Assembly: GCF_900112985.1 (NCBI RefSeq)
Contig: NZ_FONS01000004.1
Coordinates: 248,001 to 312,000 of the forward strand
Length of the DNA: 64,000 nucleotides
Direction: 5' to 3'
Source of the DNA: Pedobacter antarcticus
GTDB lineage: Bacteria; Bacteroidota; Bacteroidia; Sphingobacteriales; Sphingobacteriaceae
In this document: piece after piece, positions 54,596 to 62,008 of the stretch
Layout: every line of letters begins with the position of its first letter
Numbering within the stretch: the first letter of the stretch is position 1
Program-made: the position numbers and the translations under genes
The notes under the pieces: generated by a model
Database searches by the model: none
Seen by the model: the letters and a program-made list of their open reading frames with translations, nothing else
Told to the model about the DNA's origin: nothing

Positions 54596-55525
54596 ATGAA
54601 TCTTTCGAAAATAAAATCGGTAGTATGTTTTGGCGAAATTCTTTGGGATATTCTGCCAGATGGAAAAAGGCCGGGCGGTGCTCCGATGAATGTAGCCTAT
54701 CACCTGTATAAATTAGGCCTCCAGAGTCATTTGATAAGTAGTATCGGAAATGACAAGGCCGGGATAGAGTTATTAGATTTTTTAAACAGAATAGGTGTAT
54801 CATCGGACTGGATACAGACTAATGCTCACTATGACACCAGTCAAGTGCTAGCCTCTATTAACCAGGCAAATGAAGTAAGTTATGAGATTGTAGCACCGGT
54901 GGCCTGGGATTATATCCATTGGGACAATGAGATGGAACAATTAATCAAAGCAGCTGATGCATTTGTGTTTGGAAGTCTTGGCTCCAGAAATGAGACTTCC
55001 AGGGCTACCTTAATTAAGATGTTGGAACATGCTAGTTATAAGGTTTTTGACGTAAACTTAAGGGCACCACATTACAGTCCTGAATTTGTATCAGATTTAC
55101 TTAGGCATGCTGACATGGTCAAAATAAATGCTGCTGAACTCTGTTTGATTGCAGAATGGAATGGGATTGATTATTCAAAGGAACTGGAATGTATTGAAGC
55201 CATTTTTAGCAAGTTTGGGATGAATGAAATCCTGATTACTAAAGGCGCGCATGGCGCGACCTATTACAATAGAAACCTGACCTATGAATATCCTGCATAT
55301 AGTATCAATGTAGCGGATACCATAGGGAGCGGCGATTCTTTTCTTGCTGCATTCCTCGCTATGAAGCTCGCTGATGAGCCATTAGAGATAGCGTTGGATT
55401 ATGCAGTGGCCATGGGTGCCTTTATCACGGCACAGTCGGGGGCTTGCCCTGAATATTCAAAATTCGATTTTGACAGATTCATCTGGAAACGAAAATGGTG
55501 TGAATCACTCAAACTAACCAAATAG
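54596..55525 (+). CDS. PfkB family carbohydrate kinase (fructokinase)
   Basis: A 309-residue ribokinase/PfkB kinase. The first signature GGAPMNVAYHLYKLG is at about residue 27, and the second, DTIGSGDSFLAAFLA, carries the catalytic aspartate near residue 245. The beginning CFGEILWDILPDGKRPGGAP is typical of fructokinases of this group, which phosphorylate imported fructose. Position between the sugar porter and GH32 genes supports fructose as substrate. A 61-base gap leads to the GH32 gene, probably in the same transcript. Confidence 0.92.
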   Translation: MNLSKIKSVVCFGEILWDILPDGKRPGGAPMNVAYHLYKLGLQSHLISSIGNDKAGIELLDFLNRIGVSSDWIQTNAHYDTSQVLASINQANEVSYEIVAPVAWDYIHWDNEMEQLIKAADAFVFGSLGSRNETSRATLIKMLEHASYKVFDVNLRAPHYSPEFVSDLLRHADMVKINAAELCLIAEWNGIDYSKELECIEAIFSKFGMNEILITKGAHGATYYNRNLTYEYPAYSINVADTIGSGDSFLAAFLAMKLADEPLEIALDYAVAMGAFITAQSGACPEYSKFDFDRFIWKRKWCESLKLTK

Positions 55526-55586
55526 GTCTATTTTACTATAAATGTCATAGCTCACCATCCATGCCGCTCATTAAAAACTAGAACAC

Positions 55587-57128
55587 ATGAATATGAACCG
55601 TAAAACTTTAATGATTGCTTTTTTTAGTGTAATAACATTAGGAAGTTCTTTTTTAAACGTTGTAAAAGCCCAGCAGCAAGCAGCTGCAGGAGCTGAACAA
55701 TATCGTCCTCAATTCCATTTTTCTCCAAAGGAACATTGGATGAATGATCCCAATGGAATGGTTTATTATAAGGGTGTCTATCACCTTTTTTATCAATATT
55801 ATCCTAAGGGAACCGTGTGGGGCCCGATGCATTGGGGCCATGCCACCACTAAAGATCTGTTCAATTGGCAGGAAAAACCAATTGCGTTGTTTCCCGATAG
55901 CCTGGGATATATTTTTTCGGGAAGTATTGTGGTCGATAAAAAGAATACTTCCGGGCTTGGTAAAGATGGAAAAGTACCTCTTGTTGCCATATTCACACAC
56001 CACGATCCTAAATTGGAAGAGAAAAAATTAAATACATTTCAGACTCAAAGTATTGCTTATAGTCTGGATGAAGGAAATACCTGGAACAAGTATTCGGGAA
56101 ATCCAGTGATTAAAAACCCTGGGGTCACCGATTTTAGAGATCCAAAGGTGATGTGGTATGAGTCTGGGGAAAAATGGATCATGACGCTGGCAACTAAGGA
56201 TCGAATAACCTTTTATTCCTCCAAAAATTTAAAGGAATGGAAGAAAGAGAGCGAATTTGGAAATGATTTGGGAGCACATGGTGGAGTATGGGAATGTCCT
56301 GACTTATTTCCTATGGAGCACAATGGAAAAACCATTTGGGTTCTGCTAGTGAGTATCAATCCAGGCGGGCCTAATGGTGGTTCTGCGACACAGTACTTTA
56401 CGGGCAGTTTTGACGGTAGTAAATTTATAGCCGACTCAAAAATAGAGAAGTGGCTGGATTATGGGACTGACAACTATGCAGGTGTTACCTGGTCAAATAC
56501 GGGTAAGAGAAAAATATTTATTGGATGGATGAACAATTGGCAGTATGCTAACCAGGTTCCCACTAAGGCCTGGAGAGGAGCGACTACTATTCCCCGAGAT
56601 CTATATTTAGCACAAACATCTGAACAATATTATCTGCGTTCTGTTCCTGTGAAAGAAATGGATCAGCATCTCAGCTCGGTTTATAAAAAAGCAACTTTAA
56701 CGTTCGGCAACGAAATTGACCTTTCCGGTTATACCAAAGATCTGAATGGACAATTAAAGTTGGATTTCAACTTCAATGCGACAAGTAGTATGGAGATTGT
56801 ATTGAGCAATAAGGCAGGGGATAAGCTATTAGTCGGATATGACAGCAAAAGCAAAATGTATTATATCGATCGTACCCATTCGGGTGCCACAGATTTTGAA
56901 AAAGATTTTGCTAAAAAACATAGCGCCCCGAGGATAGCTGTATCTGAGAATGCCAAAATCAGTTTGATACTTGATGTTGCATCTGCGGAACTTTTTGCTG
57001 ACGATGGATTGACAGTGATGACTGATGTGTTTTTTCCAAGTACGCCAATTGACAGTGTGAAATTATTTGGGAATGAAAATCAAAAATTGACTAATCTTTC
57101 AATTTCTTCAATTCCAACATTTAAGTAA
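55587..57128 (+). CDS. GH32 fructan hydrolase (levanase/sucrase type)
   Basis: A 513-residue exported glycoside hydrolase family 32 enzyme. A signal peptide ends near VVKAQ (residue 29). The catalytic nucleophile lies in WMNDPNGMVYYKG, the transition-state aspartate in TDFRDPKVMWYE and the acid/base glutamate in GVWECPDLFPMEH. A five-blade propeller (to about residue 340) is followed by a beta-sandwich with the usual LSNKAGDKLLVGYD segment. It cleaves fructose from levan, inulin or sucrose; it lacks an obvious lipobox, so it is probably periplasmic. It closes the fructan operon and is followed by a strong terminator. Confidence 0.94.
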   Translation: MNMNRKTLMIAFFSVITLGSSFLNVVKAQQQAAAGAEQYRPQFHFSPKEHWMNDPNGMVYYKGVYHLFYQYYPKGTVWGPMHWGHATTKDLFNWQEKPIALFPDSLGYIFSGSIVVDKKNTSGLGKDGKVPLVAIFTHHDPKLEEKKLNTFQTQSIAYSLDEGNTWNKYSGNPVIKNPGVTDFRDPKVMWYESGEKWIMTLATKDRITFYSSKNLKEWKKESEFGNDLGAHGGVWECPDLFPMEHNGKTIWVLLVSINPGGPNGGSATQYFTGSFDGSKFIADSKIEKWLDYGTDNYAGVTWSNTGKRKIFIGWMNNWQYANQVPTKAWRGATTIPRDLYLAQTSEQYYLRSVPVKEMDQHLSSVYKKATLTFGNEIDLSGYTKDLNGQLKLDFNFNATSSMEIVLSNKAGDKLLVGYDSKSKMYYIDRTHSGATDFEKDFAKKHSAPRIAVSENAKISLILDVASAELFADDGLTVMTDVFFPSTPIDSVKLFGNENQKLTNLSISSIPTFK

Positions 57129-57297
57129 AGTTAAAATGCTTGTTTTTCATGAACTGATTCATGGATTACCAGTTAGATACTAAATAGACGGGGAAATCAC
57201 CGCAAGCGTAATTTTTTGCTTTTCATGCAAAAATTTAGTCGTTGATCATTCATTTTTCACAGGTGATCATTGGATAAACCGTAGTTTTTGGCATAAT

Positions 57298-57329
57298 AAA
57301 AGCCTGCAATCAAATGATTGCAGGCTTTT
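57298..57329. terminator. Strong terminator after GH32 gene
   Basis: A 14-base perfect stem (AAAAGCCTGCAATC and GATTGCAGGCTTTT) with loop AAAT and T or A runs on both sides. It also lies right beside the tRNA-3'-end-like repeat on the minus strand. The rest of 57129-57297 shows nothing recognisable. Confidence 0.85.
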
Positions 57330-57351
57330 GTTTGTTCTGGTACTATTTCGC

Positions 57352-57431
57352 GTGATTCCGCTGGGATTTAGACCTTTGCGAAAATCAGCGTTTATTCATA
57401 AGGTCGAAGGTTTTGAAATTGATACTCACCG
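57352..57431 (-). repeat. tRNA-3'-end-like repeat, copy A
   Basis: On the minus strand the end of this block reads like a tRNA 3' end with a damaged T arm (CCCAGCGGAATCAC). The whole 80 bases align with copy B at 58248-58328 (gtgat.ccgctgggatt, cgtttattca, gttttgaaatt.. tact). No D arm or anticodon arm is present. It looks like the remains of an integration site at a tRNA gene. The same bases interrupt the HigA antitoxin frame. Confidence 0.55.
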
Positions 57432-57684
57432 CTTGAACGTGTGCCTAACAAGTCACTTAGTTCATTTTCAGATAAATCATTTGTTCCGTTCGAAACTTTA
57501 TAGCTTCTATTGGATTTGGATAAGAAACAGGATAACGTGCTAGTTCATATTCTTTGATTAATAGGCTTAAGATTTCTAATTCATCAGAAATTGCAGAGCC
57601 CTCTACGATATCAGTTTGCATCAACTCATACACATGAGCCAGAGCATCATCGTATTCTTTCTCAGTTTTAATTGGTTTTAACAT
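57432..57684 (-). pseudogene. Truncated, frameshifted HigA antitoxin
   Basis: Starting at the ATG at 57684, MLKPIKTEKEYDDALAHVYE followed by SDELEILSLLIKEYELARYP and IEAIKFRTEQM is the N-terminal half of a HigA antitoxin of the long type. The frame then stops at 57457. One base away, DLSENELSDLLGTRS continues the HTH domain in another frame up to about 57432, where homology ends in the repeat copy A. So a frameshift and an insertion or deletion destroyed the HTH. It overlaps the HigB remnant. Confidence 0.75.
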
Positions 57685-57960
57685 AACTAATTGTTTTAGC
57701 ATTTATTTTATCATCTTGATTATGCGTTCCAAACCAGACAATAAAAACAATTTTTAATCGACATTCTATATCTACAATTAAGCGGTAACTATTAAATACA
57801 ATTCTTTTTTCATTAACTATAGAAGCATTTTTATATTGTGCTTTTTAATTCATTTGGATTATTCCATAGTGCAGATTCATACCAGCTTAATAACTCTTGT
57901 TCTGCCTGGTGGAATTCATCAATACAATCTTTTTAGAATTTTTATTGCTATCATTCGCAT
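57668..57960 (-). pseudogene. Decayed HigB toxin
   Basis: Three frames each give a part of a HigB-type mRNA interferase: MRMIAIKILK from the ATG at 57960; then DEFHQAEQELLSWYES and ALWNNPNELK; then AQYKNASIVNEKRIVFN, SYRLIVDIECRLKIVFIVWF and GTHNQDDKINAKTI. At least two frameshifts, one in an A run, separate the pieces. The order HigB then HigA, with the stop overlapping the antitoxin start, is the normal host-inhibition layout. Confidence 0.75.
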
Positions 57961-57972
57961 ATTAACAAAGAC

Positions 57973-58110
57973 ACTAAAATGTTCCCAAAAAGGGAACATC
58001 TTGTTCGTTAAGTTCTTTTCCAAAATTTATGTATGCATACCGATAGCGATCTAAAAACTCAAGAATAAAACTTCTTATTTCAAATGCGAATTTGGCAGAG
58101 AAAATAAGCG
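57973..58110 (-). other. Possible 3' fragment of an unknown gene
   Basis: A minus-strand frame ends at 57973 with EIRSFILEFLDRYRYAYIN and FGKELNEQDVPFLGTF, without a start codon. The opposite strand is also open here, so the call is weak. ATGTTCCC and GGGAACAT form an 8-bp palindrome at 57979-57999. The remaining bases up to 58216 show no clear feature. Confidence 0.2.
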
Positions 58111-58216
58111 ACAATTTGATCAGAATAAATACGACATGGGAGTTAGTCGATCAGTTTTCTAAGAATCAAAAATTAATCAAAGAAATTGAAAACGTAATCA
58201 AAACGATTTTAATACA

Positions 58217-58244
58217 AAATGCCTCAATTTGCATTGAGGCATTT
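58217..58244. terminator. Hairpin next to repeat copy B
   Basis: AAATGCCTCAAT pairs perfectly with ATTGAGGCATTT around TTGC. On the minus strand it follows the tRNA-like 3' end directly, as a tRNA terminator would. Confidence 0.75.
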
Positions 58245-58247
58245 CTT

Positions 58248-58328
58248 GTGATCCCGCTGGGATTCGAACCTAGTTCAAAAATCAACGTTTATTCAATATT
58301 TAGTGGGTTTTGAAATTGGTACTAACCG
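58248..58328 (-). repeat. tRNA-3'-end-like repeat, copy B
   Basis: On the minus strand 58249-58274 reads CTAGGTTCGAATCCCAG then CGGGATCA, a good T arm and the 3' half of an acceptor stem. The bases before it (58275-58328) are AT-rich and not a tRNA, so only the 3' end is present. It aligns with copy A over 80 bases with one indel. This is what an integrase that targets tRNA 3' ends leaves behind. 58329-58407 shows nothing else. Confidence 0.6.
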
Positions 58329-58407
58329 AATCGCTCACCTTTTGTTTGATACGTTTTAGCTGCAAATGCTATATTCTAATATACTAGAATTATTTTGTAA
58401 TTAGATT

Positions 58408-58953
58408 TTATCCCAAATTTGTGATAATGTCTATAGTACGCATCGGGTGATTAATAATATCGTTATCTCTTGTGAAAATCATCCAATTCTTTTGCTGAGC
58501 CAATTCTAAAAAACAACAATCATTATAGTCTGCATAATAGCACATTTTAGAAATTATTTCTGCATCAGAATTGTTAAAGTTATCTGGGAATGGAGAAGCT
58601 AACTTTAAAATATTTTTAATTGCTGAATTTATAGCTAATGTAGAATCTTTGAACTCTTCAGTCGGTCTAAAATCTTTTTTTAAATTCAACGAATGAGCAG
58701 TCATCCTACTTGCTTTCCAATTATCAAACGAAGCGGAAAGAAGCACATTATAAACTTCAGACAGAACTAATGATGTAACATATAAAGATGCATTGACTTT
58801 TCTTGCTGACTCTAAAAATTTAGTTATTTGTTCTTGAATTTGGATTTTATAATTTGCCAAAGGTGCAAAAGCATAAATGAGAATATTTGCATCTAAAAAA
58901 ATATGATGAGAGCCTTTTGGCTCAAAATCTTTCAATTTTAAGATTCTGCCCAT
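58408..58953 (-). CDS. PIN-domain nuclease, last gene of the four-gene system
   Basis: A 181-residue PIN-fold RNase. The acidic active site is visible: D21 in IFLDANILIYAF, E67 in SLVLSEVYNVLL, D145 in ADYNDCCFLEL and D163 in MIFTRDNDII. PIN nucleases cut RNA and act as toxins (VapC) or defence effectors. This one is longer than VapC (about 130 residues) and no VapB antitoxin is adjacent. Instead its ATG follows the stop of the STAS-like gene with no gap (TAAATG), so expression is coupled to a regulatory module. AT-rich, unlike the flanking chromosome. Fold confident; target RNA unknown. Confidence 0.85.
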   Translation of the reverse strand: MGRILKLKDFEPKGSHHIFLDANILIYAFAPLANYKIQIQEQITKFLESARKVNASLYVTSLVLSEVYNVLLSASFDNWKASRMTAHSLNLKKDFRPTEEFKDSTLAINSAIKNILKLASPFPDNFNNSDAEIISKMCYYADYNDCCFLELAQQKNWMIFTRDNDIINHPMRTIDIITNLG

Positions 58954-59289
58954 TTAGTCAAATTTACCCTCAAGGCCTTCATTAAAAGACTTTTGATCTT
59001 TGAAATACGCCTTAGCCCGCTCAATTACTTTTTTTAAAAGTTGTAGATCGTCATTTGGTATATTTACAATATGTAATGCAGAGTTTAATTCGCTAGAACT
59101 GTATTTAGAATACAATCTACCAACTGCAGAATTTAAAAAAGCGGAAGTAATTATTTCTATCCCTTTAAAATCTAAAGAAATGCTTCTTTTAGAAGCTATT
59201 TCCTCTTCTATTATATTATATATTAATTCTCCAGAAGAAGGAGTTAACGCGCTATCGCTATTTAATATTTCCTTAATATTCACTAACAT
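58954..59289 (-). CDS. STAS-like protein (DUF4325)
   Basis: A 111-residue protein of the STAS-like DUF4325 type. The core ISLDFKGIEIITSAFLNSAVGRLY is the strand-loop-helix of anti-anti-sigma proteins, with the S or T that a partner kinase would phosphorylate (ITSAFLNSA). LHIVNIPNDDLQLLKKVIER follows as a later strand and helix. In partner-switching, an unphosphorylated STAS protein binds a GHKL kinase; the upstream gene encodes such a protein. The PIN gene follows directly. Role in releasing or holding the nuclease is inference. Confidence 0.85.
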   Translation of the reverse strand: MLVNIKEILNSDSALTPSSGELIYNIIEEEIASKRSISLDFKGIEIITSAFLNSAVGRLYSKYSSSELNSALHIVNIPNDDLQLLKKVIERAKAYFKDQKSFNEGLEGKFD

Positions 59290-59309
59290 GTCTTATGGTT
59301 CCAAATGTA

Positions 59310-60203
59310 CTAAAAAATATTTTGAGTTTCTTCATCTTCCGTATCAAGAATGTAAAAATTAGGGTCACCAAGTTTAAGTTCAATAGTAACAATGGTTCCT
59401 GGAAAATCATATTGAAGCTCTGTAGTAGTTATAATCTTATCTATTATTTCTACAAAACCATTGCCAGAAATCATTTGTAGCTTTCCCTTATTGTAAAATA
59501 GTAAATCTTGTAAAAGCTTTAATCCCAACCCACCTGGCTCATCTCCAAATTTGGTTGTGTTTCCTTCTTGTAATGCCCATTTAATAGCTTCTATTCCATT
59601 TAACAAAAGTTTTAAATGCCTATTAACATTTGCGGTTATTGTTTTTCCTAAATCTACAAACGTTATGGTGGCTCTAGGATTGTTATTACCTTTAAAAAAT
59701 TGTCCACAACAATATACATATTCACAACCAGCATGAGTAATCGCATTGACACATATTTCAAAAATACTTCTCAGTATAGCTTTTTTCGCTGCAACACTCA
59801 TCTGTGGCATACCTTCTTTTCCAAATAATTCAGAATCAAAGAAATCCTTTGCTCTAGTCTCATCATTAAGATTGAATTTTTTAAACTGTACACTGTTTGT
59901 ATGATACTTAGGAACACTGTATGGATAATTGAACTTTTCTAAAAATCCATTATTGGCTAATGACCTAAGTGTTGCTGGAGTAACATTCGCAATATCTATG
60001 ATATTGTCTCTTTCTATCAAACCTTCTAATATATTACCTAAGATAGCACAAAGATTCCCTTCTATTAAGCTACAATTTTGAAAATCTATTTTAATAGATA
60101 GTTTTGAATGAAGAAGTGATTCGCCCGCCAATTTTGACATAAATGAATACCCTATGAAGTCACTTTGTAAACTTTCAGGAATAGCGATGGATATATCGTA
60201 CAT
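59310..60203 (-). CDS. STAS-GHKL ATPase (anti-sigma-factor-like)
   Basis: A 297-residue protein. Residues 1-100 have a STAS-like pattern (IKIDFQNCSLIEGNLCAILG). The C-terminal half is a GHKL ATPase with N-box E149-I-C-V-N153 in IFEICVNAITHAG, G1 in FVDLGKTI (D184, G186) and G2 in GGLGLKLLQDL (residues 224-234). There is no HisKA or sensor domain, so it looks like the SpoIIAB/RsbW class that phosphorylates a STAS partner. The partner is likely the DUF4325 protein encoded 20 bases downstream. It is the second gene of the operon. Confidence 0.85.
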   Translation of the reverse strand: MYDISIAIPESLQSDFIGYSFMSKLAGESLLHSKLSIKIDFQNCSLIEGNLCAILGNILEGLIERDNIIDIANVTPATLRSLANNGFLEKFNYPYSVPKYHTNSVQFKKFNLNDETRAKDFFDSELFGKEGMPQMSVAAKKAILRSIFEICVNAITHAGCEYVYCCGQFFKGNNNPRATITFVDLGKTITANVNRHLKLLLNGIEAIKWALQEGNTTKFGDEPGGLGLKLLQDLLFYNKGKLQMISGNGFVEIIDKIITTTELQYDFPGTIVTIELKLGDPNFYILDTEDEETQNIF

Positions 60204-60216
60204 AAACTAAGTTTGT

Positions 60217-61179
60217 TTAAAACGGTAAATCATCTTCATCGCTGTAGACAATTGCTTCAACTGTATAAATACTCCAATTAGTATTCCAATCATTCTTTTT
60301 GAAAAATTTTAGTTTTTTTTCATCGTCAAATATTTCCGTACTAACAATTAATTTATAGATGTTATTATTAAAGGTTCGAACAAATAAATAGGGGCCAAAT
60401 AAGGGTTCATCATCATCAATAGTATAGCCATATGCGATCATAAATGCTTTAAGGTCATCGAAGCCCTCAATGTAAAAATTGTATTTAATGCCTAAGTCAG
60501 ATTTTACACTTTCAGTCAAAGGATGACTAATCATTAGGATACGATTAATTTCCTCAGCTTGATCTTTATTTTCATCGCTTAAATAGTTTACAAGTCGATT
60601 TAGTGTTTGAGCTGTTTTTTCTAATCCTTTAATTAAATTAATTTCTTTTACTCTAGTTTGTTCTTGTAGAAATCTTTGAAATAATCCTGCTAATTGTTCT
60701 TTTAAATATTTTGTGATGTCTGAAACAGTATCAAAACCTTTAATATTGTTATTTGCTTTTAGCGATTTAATTTCTTCAATGAAATTATAAATTCGCTGAT
60801 CATCAACATACCTATATTTAATATCTGAGTCTTTATTTAACAAATAAGTCTCATACTCTGAGAGAACATTTTTATCAATAAATAAGTAAATCTGTTTATT
60901 TTCCGCAAGTGCCGCTCTTATCTCCATTTGAGAAACTGAAGAGTCATGTTTTTTTGATTCAGAGCCAAATCTACCACCGACTATAGATATTAATATATCT
61001 ATACTTTTAATTTCTTTATAACAATACTCTTCAAGTGCATCTTCTTTTCCATAGGGAATGTCACCTTCTTCATTCCGAACTGGCTCATAACCTAATTGAT
61101 CCAGGAATAAATCTAGATCAGCTCTTGTTTGCTTTAAATCATAGAATGTTGAACTAATAAAAACTCTAGGTTTTGCCAT
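60217..61179 (-). CDS. DUF4062 domain protein, first gene of the four-gene system
   Basis: A 320-residue protein. The ATG at 61179 gives MAKPRVFISSTFYDLKQTRA, the exact DUF4062 start; the open frame extends 44 codons upstream but that part is unlike the family. The DUF4062 domain covers about residues 1-110 and includes SIVGGRFGSES and SVSQMEIRAALAENKQIYLF. DUF4062 sits at the N-terminus of many STAND NTPases and resembles Rossmann-like TIR or nucleotide-processing folds. The C-terminal 200 residues are helical, with no recognised domain. It is separated from the ATPase gene by 13 bases. A sensor or initiator role is inferred. Confidence 0.82.
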   Translation of the reverse strand: MAKPRVFISSTFYDLKQTRADLDLFLDQLGYEPVRNEEGDIPYGKEDALEEYCYKEIKSIDILISIVGGRFGSESKKHDSSVSQMEIRAALAENKQIYLFIDKNVLSEYETYLLNKDSDIKYRYVDDQRIYNFIEEIKSLKANNNIKGFDTVSDITKYLKEQLAGLFQRFLQEQTRVKEINLIKGLEKTAQTLNRLVNYLSDENKDQAEEINRILMISHPLTESVKSDLGIKYNFYIEGFDDLKAFMIAYGYTIDDDEPLFGPYLFVRTFNNNIYKLIVSTEIFDDEKKLKFFKKNDWNTNWSIYTVEAIVYSDEDDLPF

Positions 61180-61567
61180 ATTTTTTTTGTTATGCTGTAA
61201 AATCAGAATAAATTGTTCAAGTACCAAAAAACATTCATTATAAATTATAGACCTTTTTCTTGCAAGCGGAAGTTTGGCAGTTGCCGTAGTTTCTTTCCCC
61301 ATGCTCTGCAAATGGGATTATAAGGATACTCCAAGTATCCTTTACGATTTTGATGGTAGTGAGATAAACGAAAGCAGAATACTCGAACGTATACTATAAG
61401 ACATTGAGGGAGCAAGTTTATGTTTTTCTACTACATAAACTATTTTACTACTCCCGATGGTCGCAATTTTAAGGCGTGGTAATATTGTGAGTTAGCCCGA
61501 CGCTTCCTTGCGGCCTGTGAAAATCCTTTGGGATTTTCACTTTGCTTTTACGGAAAAGGCTCTCCCG
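61180..61567. other. Non-coding stretch with two hairpins
   Basis: Contains AAGGATACT/AGTATCCTT with a 3-base loop (61322-61342) and GTGAAAATCC/GGATTTTCAC with loop TTTG (61517-61540), both perfect. It lies upstream of the DUF4062 gene and after the mobile-element genes, so it must carry the operon promoter. No exact TAnnTTTG box was found close to 61179. Confidence 0.5.
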
Positions 61568-61687
61568 TTAAGAGTGTGAGACATTCGATGACAAAGGCAG
61601 TTCAGTAATTCGGTAGTCAGTTCCTTTATAATTATCTGTAATATATTTTGAGCGCTCTGCTAAAACTGCATTTAGCCATTGTGCCAT
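61568..61687 (-). CDS. Possible small protein (39 aa)
   Basis: ATG at 61687, 18 bases after the stop of the gene at 61706. It encodes 39 residues including MAQWLNAVLAERSKYITDNY and KGTDYRITELPLS. Composition looks natural and the gene order suggests a shared transcript. No family was recognised; it may be a C-terminal remnant of a larger protein. Confidence 0.35.
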   Translation of the reverse strand: MAQWLNAVLAERSKYITDNYKGTDYRITELPLSSNVSHS

Positions 61688-61705
61688 TACTTTTCGGCCT
61701 GAGCG

Positions 61706-61999
61706 CTACGCATTTGTTCCTTCTTCATCATGATCTAAGAGTTGCAAAAGTCTAAGGTTAAAGATGCGCAGGTAAGGTTCTTCCAATTCTCTGTCGACTT
61801 CATATGCATCTTCTTCTACATCTAAAAAATTAAGAAAGAAATAAGTTGCCCAGCGGTCGGTACCAGTAGGGTTGCTATAAAAACAGGGGAAAAATACCTG
61901 ATTGATAAAACCTTGTATGAGGGTTGCAGGGTTAATCTGGTAAATGGTACATAGAGTACTAAAATCTTCCGGTAGGGCCAGTTGAACAGTAGTTTCCAT
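61706..61999 (-). CDS. Mobile-element hypothetical protein, small
   Basis: A 97-residue protein, start METTVQLALPEDFSTLCTIY at 61999; a TTG nine bases upstream is less likely. It is acidic at the end and shows one copy of a motif also found twice in the neighbour at 62009: C-x-hydrophobic-Y-x4-P-x-x-hydrophobic-x-x-F (CTIYQINPATLIQGF). No known family was recognised. It is part of a compact minus-strand run with 62009 and 62752. Confidence 0.6.
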   Translation of the reverse strand: METTVQLALPEDFSTLCTIYQINPATLIQGFINQVFFPCFYSNPTGTDRWATYFFLNFLDVEEDAYEVDRELEEPYLRIFNLRLLQLLDHDEEGTNA

Positions 62000-62008
62000 A
62001 GTATTCAA

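Noticed and set aside
57328..57543. Plus-strand frame over repeat copy A
   Set aside because: It is the reverse of the tRNA-like end and the HigA remnant and has no features of its own.
58092..58313. Plus-strand frame of 73 codons ending in repeat copy B
   Set aside because: Its end is the reverse of the tRNA-like sequence, and the other strand is equally open; no family or promoter.
58408..58953. VapC toxin of a VapBC pair
   Set aside because: No VapB-like antitoxin gene is adjacent, the protein is longer than VapC, and it is coupled to the STAS-like gene instead.
61180..61311. 44-codon N-terminal extension of the DUF4062 protein
   Set aside because: The DUF4062 motif starts right after the ATG at 61179 and the extension resembles no family member.
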